DNA of 64,000 bases, from the NCBI GenBank assembly GCA_023053575.1, contig JAKZAP010000001.1, positions 9,564,849 through 9,628,848 on the forward strand. The letters are read 5' to 3'. Each line of letters opens with the position of its first letter. Within the stretch, counting starts at the first letter, position 1. Shown piece after piece: positions 41,177 to 53,100 of this stretch. Under the pieces are notes generated by a model that saw nothing but the letters and a program-made list of their open reading frames with translations, had not been told where the DNA came from and did no database searches. The stretch comes from Branchinecta lynchi. Its lineage: Eukaryota; Arthropoda; Branchiopoda; Anostraca; Branchinectidae. The translations under genes and the position numbers were made by a program.

Positions 41177-44100
41177 GTAACTTTTAGACATTTTCTCGTG
41201 TCTTGTTTTATCTTAACATTTACATCAACCACATGTCAAGTCGGATTCCCAAAGGAAATCTCTTCTGTAGCAGTTCAAAAAGTCACTTGGCGGGAATGGA
41301 AACGGTAAACGCCCCTGAATTCAGTTTGTGTGGCATTGTGTTTAGTGTTCAAGTTTAATTGTTTGTTATTTAAGTCATGCGTTAGGTGGATAATTGTCAA
41401 TTCTTGTGTTTAGTTATTTATTTATTAGATACAAGTAATCTTAATAAATTGCAGCTAAAGTCCTTGGGACTTTGTTTTTGCTGCAATAAGATATTAGTAA
41501 TATTATTTTATTTTCAATGTTTTTGTTAAAAATAAAAACCTACCTACCTACCTAAAATAAAAGTGCTTGCCATCGGGCCATCGAGTGTTCCTCGTAGCCA
41601 CATTGGCTCCTTCATAGCCTACTTTTTCACATTGATATTTCAAACATAAACTTAATAGTGCACGTGATAGCTTGCCTAAACTCGACCGACGTATGAACTA
41701 ATTTTGTTTAATGAGATGGTAGGGGAACCGTTGAAGAAAACTAGTATTTAGCATTTGCTAAAAAATTGTTGTAGCGATATTTCGGTCTTTCTTGGCAAGG
41801 GTCCTCTTCGGGCTCAAACTAGAAAATCGAACCTGCGATACAATAAATGGCATTTCTATCAAACATAGATATCATATTTTGGGGAGTTATTTATTCGGAA
41901 TTGCTGAAGGCAGGGGCGTCGCTAGCCAAACTCGAGAGGGGGGTGGCAGGGTGCCTGCCGGCCTCCCTTCGCCCTTTTCAGTTTTTCGTCGCAATACATG
42001 CAAGCGTTGGATACTGAAGAAGCCTAGTGGTATCTCCAGGCTAAGGAGCGGTTTGAAGGGCGTGGGAGGTGACTACCTCAAAATATACGACTGGTGGATG
42101 TCCGGCAAGGCTCAAGAGTCACACCAGTTGGAAACAATACCAAGAAATACAGCATCGCGTGCGGGAAATTTTGCGAATTTAAAGAAACTTAAAGGACCTG
42201 TCTTACCTATAACACTAATTCAACCTACTTCCAGGTCACTCCATATCTTTCTAAACCCGAAGACCCCAATTTCGTATGGTACATTCTAACCCCTCTAAGA
42301 AAACCACGCTACCTTCGATGTATATCACGCTGTCGTAAACAGTGCGAGGGGTCCTTTAAAGTGAAGGTCATTCGTAATAATAGGAATTCACTTCAAAAAT
42401 AGCCCGGCCCGCAACAGCTACTAATGACTGTATGACAGACAGAATGAAAATGAGCGAAAATGAGTATAGAGAAAATGAGTATAGCTTTTGCCGGACAAGA
42501 TTTTAATGTGACCCAAGCCCCGAAATTCCAAGCCTAAACCCAAATGATATGACGCGAGCTCCCATAAACAGGGCCTACGACGAAAGGTGCCGCAGGCAGA
42601 TTTGTGGAATCCTGTGTGATCAGAATACGTCCTTTTGCATCCCAAATTAAAGTAACGGACACTTCGGAAACGGGTCTGACCGAATGTCTTTGTTCACGAC
42701 GAATCGAGAAAAATGTGAGGCATTTAGCTGGAAGTTGGTAATGTGCTTCAGTTGGACACTTGCCAAAAAAGAAATAGGCTTCTGGTCATCCAGAAAAGAA
42801 ACTTGGCACAGGGAAGACTTGTTCTGAATTTCCAGTTAAAAAACAAAATAAATATCATATGACACGTTGCAATAATCAGGCCGGTCATTACATCTTCTCT
42901 CATTGCTCACGAAGCCCATTTATTTTTAGACGTTGGACTGGAGGAAAATATTTTATCATGAAGCAAAATCATCCTGATTTTTACTTGAATCGAGAGATAT
43001 TGGTACATAACACATCTTGTTAAAACTTGGGTTAAAACTGTGCGCCACAGGGTGTAATTCGTCATTTGACAACTGTCTTCTGCCGATCTTGGAAGCTCAA
43101 ATCTGACAATCATGTTTCTCATTTTGCAAAAATATGATTAAAAAATCACTTCGTATCCGAACGACCAGAAATAGTCCGGTTCTTCATCTTAATCTGACAC
43201 GCTAGAAACATGCGCCTGAGAATCCAATTCCCGAAGTCTCAACCGCTCGAGAATCCGAAACAGCCTAGGTCTAGGCTGGACGTCTACTCAGTTTCTTGGT
43301 AGCTGTGAACTAGCCTTACTGACTTTTCAGGGCGTACTGCCAGACCCCTATTTAGCTTTCTTGGGTGAGCTCCCATTTTAGGCGAATTCTTACCAGCGCC
43401 CACTTAAAGTAAAGTTTTTTAAAGCCTTTTTTTTCTTCGGGGGAGGGGGGGGGGCTGTTTTTGCTGATCTTTTAGATTGTTGACATAAAAGAGGTTCTCC
43501 CACATCATGATTAAATGAGTAATATCACAAGTATTCTAGCACTTGCAACGTCTAGAAACCCCCAACCCAAGATGAAGCCACGACTCGATCCGACCGCTGG
43601 GTCATCTAGCAGTGCGGGTCGAAAGCGCCCGACATGGGGAGGATGGAGTCATAGTTTGACTTTGGATCTAACAAAATGTTTTTATTGTAGCAGGCATATG
43701 GAAAATGTGTAGAAAAATTAAACTAATTATTTGCATTATCGATTTCTTTAAGTATTTTGTTTTCTGTTTCTTCTTGTTAATTCCCGTAAGTCCAAAGAAT
43801 TAAGGATGTAAACTAGATCACAATAAACAAACGCCGTAAACTATACTAAATTCATTATAGTGATTCCTTGAAGGTTCTGAAATTGAGCTATATAATATTC
43901 AGCTTCCGAGATAAAAAAAAAATGTCAAACTAGCCGATGATTTCTTCTTCCGACACATCTAAACGTCCACATGTTGATATACTTAGTTGTTTTGATCCTC
44001 TTACACGCCACTCGATCTTCTCAAAGGTTTTAGTAATCTTTTGATCAGCGCCAGGAGATCAATGAATAGTTAATTAGCAATGGTGGATTGGCGTTCAGGA

Positions 44101-47100
44101 GTGAACTATGTTCAAGTAATTTGTGGATAACGTTGGCTACCTTGAGGATTTTGGGGGAAACAAAGGTAAAGTGTGTTTATAAAAATCCGACCCATCGAAA
44201 AATGATAGTCTCCCACCCTTCTCGGCCCACATGAATCAAAGACTTTTACTTACATCAGTATACACTACAAGACAGGAAAACCAACATTTCTTCCGTTTCA
44301 GCTAAAGTTTCGCCTGATCACCCACTACTGCGGAACAGAAGAGCGTTGCCCAGCAACAAAGTAAAGTGCTTCGACAATGGAAAGTTCTACAGAAACCCTG
44401 ACAGGTACTGTGGTCTCACCTCAATACTGATCGTAGTGGAGCGACGTTCATTAAGCTCAAAGCCCAATCGAAATTTGAATGTAAAACTGTCTGAAAATAC
44501 CTGATTTACGTCGTATGTTAGATGTGTTTATAGATAATATTTGGCTGGGATAGGATTGGGGCCAGGTGAATTGTGGCTTAAGCTGCTTCACAACTTCCTG
44601 GATTTCTGTAAGAGGTTGGTATATATAAAGTTGTGTACATAGCTTCGTTGCTATCAAATGTAAATTTAAGAAAAACACGACCCCGTGACATGGAGTGCCA
44701 GAGATATGCCGCTTACTACGAAAATTCTCTGAAGGTTCGGGAGATGGATATTTAGCAAGCTGAATAAATCAGGGATCTTGAACACGGTTCAAAAACCGTT
44801 GCCGAGTCTCTAACCCTTTGGCAACCATCTGTCACTCCTTTGATATTTTCAAACTCCTCACATTAGCGTCATGAATCATAAGCCCATAATTGGTAAGGCC
44901 AAATTTATGAGATTACGAATATTCTGGATGTCTTCTTTAGTTTTATTATATTTCTTGGTCGAAACGTGCTGCTATTTAAATTGGGGGTTGTCGGCAAAAC
45001 GTCCCCATTCGAAACGTCCCCGGTGAAACATCCCCCATGACAAAAAGTCCCCACGACAAAACGTCCCTGTGGCGAAACGTCCTTGCGCGATCAAAACGTC
45101 CCCTGGTGAAACGTCCCCATGACGAAACGTCCCCGGCTATGGAATTTCTTTTTTCTCGCTGAGGGATAGCTAGCTTGATGCTACCGGCTTTAGCCATTTC
45201 TTAAAGAAAGCGCAAAGATTTAGTAATTTTCGTTTTATCTTTTATTTAAGTGGTTTATTTTGTGTGTTAGGTTACGCTGCGATATAACTGATGGATCTCT
45301 CTTTTGTTCGATATTTAATTTGGTGGTATTTATTATTAAAAGATTTTATTAAAGGATGAAACCGTTTCCTCGCTACCCATGTCAGTTTATCCAGCATAAC
45401 GGCACTACGCTTATTTTTGCGCTTTCCTTGATTGACTCTCTTTGAGCCACAGCGGGCTTCCGCTTTCTATGAAGAGCATATTGGTGCTCCTCAGATTGTG
45501 CATCTTGCTTCAAACGACCTAGAAACTGATCAGTTACGAGTCAATTCCAAGGGAAATTACACTACATATTTTAACTGAAAACAATACATTTATGAAACAA
45601 TCGGTTCTATGTCCGATCTTTCCTGCTTATAAGGAAAGTTCCCACGTCTGTTATATACACTCAGAAGTTAATTTACCTCGATTATGCACCTGAAGATCAA
45701 GGCAAACTTAAAATCTATGCTTGGGGACGTTTCGCCACGGGGACGTTTTGTCACGGGGACGTTTTCTCACGGGAACGTTTTGACAGGGGACGTTTTCTAT
45801 AGTGACGTTTTGTCACGGGGAAGTTAAGTCGGTAAGCCAAATTGGGAATGTTTCATGGCTGAAATGGGCATAAGAAGCGATCTTTCTTAAGGGGATGCTC
45901 AGGTTATTTTGTCCTTACTGCCTATAAACGGCAAAGGAGAAAACAAAACAGATGTATTATTTTGAACTGATGTCCGTCTCCCTCACACTTGATTTTTTGC
46001 TTGATTCTTTTATTTATTTCAGGGCGAAAGAAAAAATGTGGAGCAACACAGAATGTGGCAAATATTATCTGTGCATTGGTAAGTCAAATTTTCTCACAAA
46101 GTCAATAAAGCACAAAAGCTGTGCTGGGAAAAGCATCGCGAAACCAAAGTGTGGTGGTGTCTGATAACATGGAAAAGTCATTGCTGCTGTGGAAAACCAC
46201 TTACAGGTCGGCACTGGTTAAACCTTGGTTTTTACTTGTACTTTAGATATAACATATGCTGAAATAAAGTCCTTCGTTCATTCACCCGGCAAGAACGTGT
46301 CACTAGCCTTAAATGAACGTGCTGTTCAGACCAAATTCAAACTCAACTTAAAAAAAAAAACACACGCGACTGAAAGGTTATTAATTTTATCGTCGTTAAA
46401 TGATAAAATTAGAGTCATAAAAAACATCTTTACATAGAAATTGATATGCTCTATTCCTCCACCAGTGGTTCCATCTACTTATTTTTCAGATGGTGAGGTC
46501 TTCGCCTTCAAATGTTCCACAGGCCTGCTGTTCGACATCACTCGCCAAATCTGCGACTTCAAAGCCAAAGTCCCAAACTGCGATGTAAATTCAGGTATGA
46601 TTAGTCCGCACGCTCAGACACCGTTTCGAACATAAATTTTGGGGAAATCGCAATCACTGTCTGAGCTACGGTGGCAGACCCCCCCCCCCCTCCCGTACAC
46701 CCAGTGGAACGAAGGTATTTTAGATAGTCCTTCAGCCCAAAGCTCCCTTTGAGCGGCTTGAGCCTGAAGAAGACCCTTGTCAAGAAGGGTCGAAATATAG
46801 CTCTAATAAAACGCAGCTGACTTATCCGTTTTGTACCGTCAAATATGAAGGTATTTTGTTCGAAAATCTCGACTCAGGGCTCAAAACCTGACGAATCGTT
46901 ACCAACAACATTTCCTTTCGCGAAAATCCCGAAAAAAATGACAAAAAAATAACGCACGTATATGCACTGCCTTCAGGTGGCTAATCCCTTTGGTCCCCAT
47001 CTGGATGCGGTTTGGAGACGCCCATAATTCTAATCCCCACCATGAATATGGTAATAAATAATCAGCAATGTAATACGTGTGGCTTCTGAATATAGCATGC

Positions 47101-50100
47101 AATATATGCATCTTTTCAGATCTTTTCGACATCGCATTTCGTATTCTTTACTGGTTACTGGTTTACCTGAAATCTTTACTGGTAGCAATCAATCAATCAA
47201 GTTTAATCCAAATACCTAAAAGCTAGGAGAGGAATACAAATTTAAATTTGCATAGGTATCGACAATTAACCACAAGACAGGATAGTTTTGTATCAAGCAG
47301 AAGCTGAAGATTGGACCAACTCTTGATAAGTCCTTTAATTGTAATATTACGACTACATTCGTGATGAATTGGTCTCGATTCGCGCCAGCCTTTGGCATGA
47401 CTAGTCTGCTTTCTTCGCTCTCATTATTAGTATTTTAATTGTGATTTACAACGTGACATGTCACCGATGGATAAGTAAACCGCAAAATCGTGCTACATTT
47501 CATATAAACAAGACGTACATAATTGTTTCCTGCGCACAGATGGTCGAGTCTTAGACAACTTGGTGAAACTTGAAAGTGAGCTCTTCTGACGGTTGGAAGT
47601 GGCTTATGAGAGCTTCAACAGCTATTCACAGCGGAAGCCCAAGGTTTTGAATTCCCAAACACAAGTAAGAGATTGCAACAAATTGTCCAAGTATGACGCG
47701 ACAAATTCGGTCAGCTAATTGCGCGGTCCGATGATCAGGCCAATGGTCAGGCGGTTGTCGACTGGAATTCTTGCCAAGATTTCCGGCATCATCATCAGTT
47801 ATATACGAAAAAGTTGGGGTTTTCAAACTTCGTGATGAAAGTGCAGAAAATTCAGAGAGGAAATATCTTTCCTCGCAGCCTCGCACCATTCCTTCCCAAG
47901 CCTGGCGTTGCCACCTAGTGAAGCACAAAACAGAGGTGGTGTAGATCCGCTGATCCTGAAACTCGTCACGATCTAGAGCGTTTTCCCTTTCCAGATCGCA
48001 GGTGTGTCTCACAAGGCAATTATTTGACACAAGTTTTGCTCTCATTTACGGATTCGTCCCAAATCACGCATGGGCAATCCTTGTCAATGAGCTCTGGTGC
48101 ACTTTCAAACTCTGACTTTAGGACACATTGGGACAGAAAGTATTCATAGGTAGATTAATTGGGAACTAGTACATCTTTTTGAACTCTGGGAAGGACACGT
48201 TCTTACTTAAATTACTTTCAGAGGCGTCAGCTCCTAAGCCAATTCTCAGCACGCTGGAAGACCCGGTATGTCCACGAGGAGAACACGCTTGCTCGGACGG
48301 TACCTGCATGCCCAGCGACCTCTTCTGCGACGGGCATCCGGACTGCTCGGACGGATCCGACGAAGGCTGGTGCGGTAAGTCCTATGATCATTGACCAGCC
48401 CCAGGCAGCGATTAGGCTATCGTGGTAAATAACTGTCAAGGTATAAGAATAACTGATGTCCGTACACAACCTGTAAGTGTGACGTGTGTCTACTACTAAG
48501 TGTACTGTACGCCGTCGGATATACGTCTTACCACATAGTAAATCATATTTGCGGCCTTACAGACCCTGCAGCAACAAGCGACAAGCTTCGCGACAATTTG
48601 GTTTGAGAGCGTAGCTTAGCACGACTGAAAACCTGCATCATTTTAATAGTTTGTATCTCAGTGAACGCTACGAAATTACAGCCGGCCTAGCAAGTCTAGC
48701 GCCCACCTTTATTTTGAAATTGTGCTTGTGTATTATCTTTAGTACTCAGTTCAAGCATCAGTTTAATCGCACACGGAACGTAGATTCGCAATCACTTAGG
48801 CGAATTCGGCGTCGCTAGCGGACAAATTCTCGCTGCGCCGTTTCTATTCTGAGTTGAATTGGCCCCGCTTCGCACCGAGGAAAAGATTCGTGTTCTGTGG
48901 GCACCAAGCTTTAAATGAAGATTGGTTGCGCAGCGCGGGCCATTGTAGAGTAATATAGGCGAGCTTGAACCATCTAGTAGGGAAAACAAATAAATAATAG
49001 AATAGAGCCTGGTTTAGTCCTTCTAGAAACCATGTAAGGCACAAAACACAATCGGGCGCAAAGAGCAAGCAATCAAATGGATTCAGAAACCAAGGATCCA
49101 TCGACTCACTAAACCCCTGGTGTTAGTAGCCACAACTAATAACCCCGGCATTTCAGATTCCGACCACGACCCGAATGCTGCGCCTCGCTGCGACTATCGA
49201 AACTGCACACTTCCTAACTGTTTCTGCTCAGTTGATGGAACCCTCATACCCGGAAACCTCGAGCCCAATCAAGTCCCACAGATGGTTGTTATCACCTTTG
49301 ACGACGCAGTCAACTCTGAAAACTGGGACTTATACACCAACAAGCTCTTCACGCCAGAAAGAAAGAACCCGAACGGATGCCCGATTCACGCAACCTTCTA
49401 CATTTCTCACGAATACAACAATTATCAATACACGCAAAAGCTTTGGAATGTCGGACACGAGATTGCAGTCCACTCAATAACGTAAGTCGGCGAGGGCCGC
49501 TTGAGCTTTTCTTAAAGCACACAGGGCGTCATTTTTTTTATCTTTATGATTTTTTCTTGTCCTTTTGCTTATCTTCATATGAACGTCACTGGTTAACTCA
49601 CAAGTTACGTTTCCAACTAACCCAAGAGCGTGTTCCACCCTACTTATTGTAGCTACTACGCATCGGCATGCGTTGTTACCATGTTGTTACCATGTTGTTT
49701 ACCATCGTTGTTACCATGGTTACAGCGCTCTCGAGCTCTTGGCGTCAAGGCTGGAACGCATTTTTCTATTTTCGGAAAAATATCGTGCCATGGGTAGTCG
49801 CGCTAATCAGGTCACAGAGATCGTTGTTACCATGGTTACAGCGCTCTCGATCGTGGTAAGCAAATAGTTACTATTTCGAGACGGTTGGAACGGTCAGCGT
49901 ACAGCGTAGTAACTTTTCACGACGTTTGAACGATAAATAGTTACTGTTGTTTGAAGGGTGGAACACGCTTTAAGTAGAGGTCTTCCCTATTGTTCTAATA
50001 ACGTTTGTGGGGGTCTTAGGCGGGAAGTTCATACACGTGTGATCAAGGCGGTGATTTTTTTTAGACTTATACTGCTCAATGGGTGCTGACCAAAAATTGT

Positions 50101-53100
50101 CCGTTTCTATTTACCCGACTACACATTTTTTTGGTAAAGTTTGTGAAGACTTGTATTCTAAAATGGCTAATCGAACTATCACAGTTGTTTTCACTTCTTT
50201 CCTCTTCGTTTTTGATGTCTGAAAACTAGCAATATAATATTGTCAATTCATGCGTATGGCTTATAGAGTAATATTTTTCTAATCTTGCTTTCACTTTTGA
50301 CCTTATCGGCTTTCAGATCAGCGTTCGATCCTGATACGGACAAAACAAAATGTGAACGGTAAGAAGACCAGAGCAAAATAACACAAGGGAATAGCGCCAA
50401 GACCTGACAAATTGACACACATTCTAATAGCAGTGCTAATAGCACCACTAGCGATAGAGAACGTCTCTACGGCAACCCATTCAGCCGTTCATCAACGCTG
50501 GCTCCGATAACTTCATATCCTGAACACAGTAAAAAAAGGTATAGCCTTCATTGTTTCCTTGGTTTTGTGCCGACCGTAACTTTGCTTTACTAGAAATTTC
50601 TAAACCCGCAAGCTTGCCTCGCTATAAACGCCGCAAGTGCAATGGGCATGGAAAGCGTAGGTCTTGGCGCTCAGTGTTATCTTCCTGTGAATAAGACAGA
50701 CTGATGCGACCCCGGGCAGAGTTCAATTCAATTCAATCTATTTGAATTTAATTTCAAAATACTTTCCACGGACATGCCGAATAGCAGTATTGTTGTCAAT
50801 GGCCTATACAATAAATCACAATCGTCAATTTGACCATAACTATGACAGTTAAAACTCAAACTTTCGTACATTCAAGGTCATATTCACAATTCGTCATGGG
50901 CATTAAAAAAACTTGACGAACGAAGTTATGAAACTACGCTCGTATCGCGAGTGAGAAACCCTTGTTGGTGCAAGGTGTGGTACCATCTCAGCCACAGCTG
51001 GACGAACTCGTGTAGGTTGATGTTCTGGTGGGATGATATCTCAGTGGATGGGGTTCGCTAGGATACTTTTACCAAATTTAAGGGACAACTTAAGACGGCG
51101 GGTGGATAGGGTTTCTAGTTTAAATTCTTGGAGGAGGCTTGGGTATGGGGCTTTGGGGGATTTTGAAATTACAAGCAAGGCTCGGTACTGGATTCTCTCA
51201 GAGCAAAATAACAATAAATGCCGCAAGCGTAGTGGGCGGCGCAACAAATATGGCCCGTTTGCAAAGAATGAAAAGCATAGGTCTTGGCGCTACTCCCTAG
51301 TGTTATTTTGCTCTGATCCCGGATAGCAAATAAATTATGTGGAAATGAGAGTTTGGTGACCAAAAATACACAGGCGGAGTGGAGGCAAAGAAATAGGTAT
51401 ACTGAATGGTATAGCTGTTTTAAACGATATCGAGCATTGGATAGTTTCTTTTTCAGCCGTTCTCGAATTTCAAAAATTAGCACAACCCTTTTAACCTTAT
51501 TCTGAACGTTCAGGTTTGGTGAAAAGCCAGGTGGTTTGCAAAATCAGTTTTCCAAACCAACAGCTGTGAAGACGTGTGTCTACAGGGGAAAAACTCGAAT
51601 GTGGTTAGGAATCGTGCTCCACAGCAGTGCAGGACCATAAATAGATGTCGGGCTCGCTCTTCGCCCTTCGTAGTTGACAATGTATCGTAAGAAATTTAAA
51701 GTTTCGTCCTAAACCAATGACTACGGTAGAGCAGAAGAAAAGAAAACAAGGACGTATATAGGCTAGAATTAGGGAAGAAGACTGAAGAGTAATCTAAGCA
51801 TAAGCCTGCGTCGATATTCCGAGTTAAATAACGATGAGCATGGAGAATAGCATCTTAGAGAGCCACACATTTTTCAATGAGTTTCCGCTTTTTTGTGTTC
51901 CCTCAAAGCCAACCCAATTCGAACAGACCGTCTTTTCCCATGACAATTTTTCACTTACAAGCACTCGTATCAGATATGACTAAAGTATGGCTGTAGGATA
52001 AGCGTCGTCGGGCCCTGAAAGACAACTTATGATGCGACTCTTCTCCTACAAAAAAAACTATTTCTAAACCCTTCCTTAATGTAGGCACCGATCCCCCGAG
52101 TCTTGGTGGATCCATAATGCTACCATTGAAGACTGGTTCGATGAGATGGTCGGACAGGCAAACATTCTCAATCGCTTCGGCGGAGTTCACATGGAGGATA
52201 TTCGAGGTAAGTTGATCGGAAATCATTGCATGCCTTCTATCTAACTGGGATCCAACTAAGAACCAAAGAAATAGGTGAATCTCAGAACTAGCGAGGGTTC
52301 AGCTTTTAAATCTTGGCCTCTTCAAAGATACACTCATGGATGAATGTAGTACCATAATGTTTGTTCCATCCAAGCCATATGCCACGGGTCCTAGAAAAAG
52401 AGGGCAAAAAAGATGCCATACATTTTTCAGCTATTTTAAGCTTATCCCGAAAGATGTCTCCGCTCTTTTTTTTCGTGCATGGTGCGTATGAACAGCACCA
52501 CTCTGCAAAAAAAAGGATTTTAGTTTATCTCATTTTGAGGTAAAGCCACAGAGCTAGCCTATGTCAAGCCATCACATTATATCAATGTATTTTTCAGGGC
52601 TTAGAGTACCGTTCCTCCGAGTCGGCTGGAACAGACAGTTTCTGATGATGAAGGAATTTGGATTCGTCTACGACGCAAGCATGTCCGCCCCCTTCTCTGA
52701 CCCTCCCCTTTGGCCCTACACTCTTGACTACAAAATGCCCCATCAGTGCGTCGGAACGGGCCAGCGTTGTCCCTCGCGCTCATTCCCAGGAGTCTGGGAA
52801 ATGGTTATGAACCAGCTGGAAGTAGAGGTACGTAGAGAAGATGAAACAGAGTAGCAAAATCGTGAACTTCCATATCCCATGGTTCACAGAGACCGCGTTT
52901 ACTGCGTTGCGTGTTTTCTCTGCCAAAAGAATGCGGCGCCGCGGAAGTCTGAAACTTTGGAACGCAAGAGAATGCCCTTGAGATACAGACGCATGCGTCG
53001 TGAGATTTTATCGTTTCGAAGCAGGATTCACATGCAGCGTCTTTAAGCCGAAACGTAGCCTTGTGCGAAACAGGAGTAAGAGCCCAGTGACACGATAGGT

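Noticed and set aside
41792..42289. 165-codon plus-strand ORF in chitin deacetylase intron 1
   Set aside because: Spans an antisense repeat relic and a hAT end, has no recognisable motif, and the host gene splices across it.
47626..48045. 139-codon minus-strand ORF
   Set aside because: No motif, no splice or neighbour support; compatible with chance in intronic DNA.
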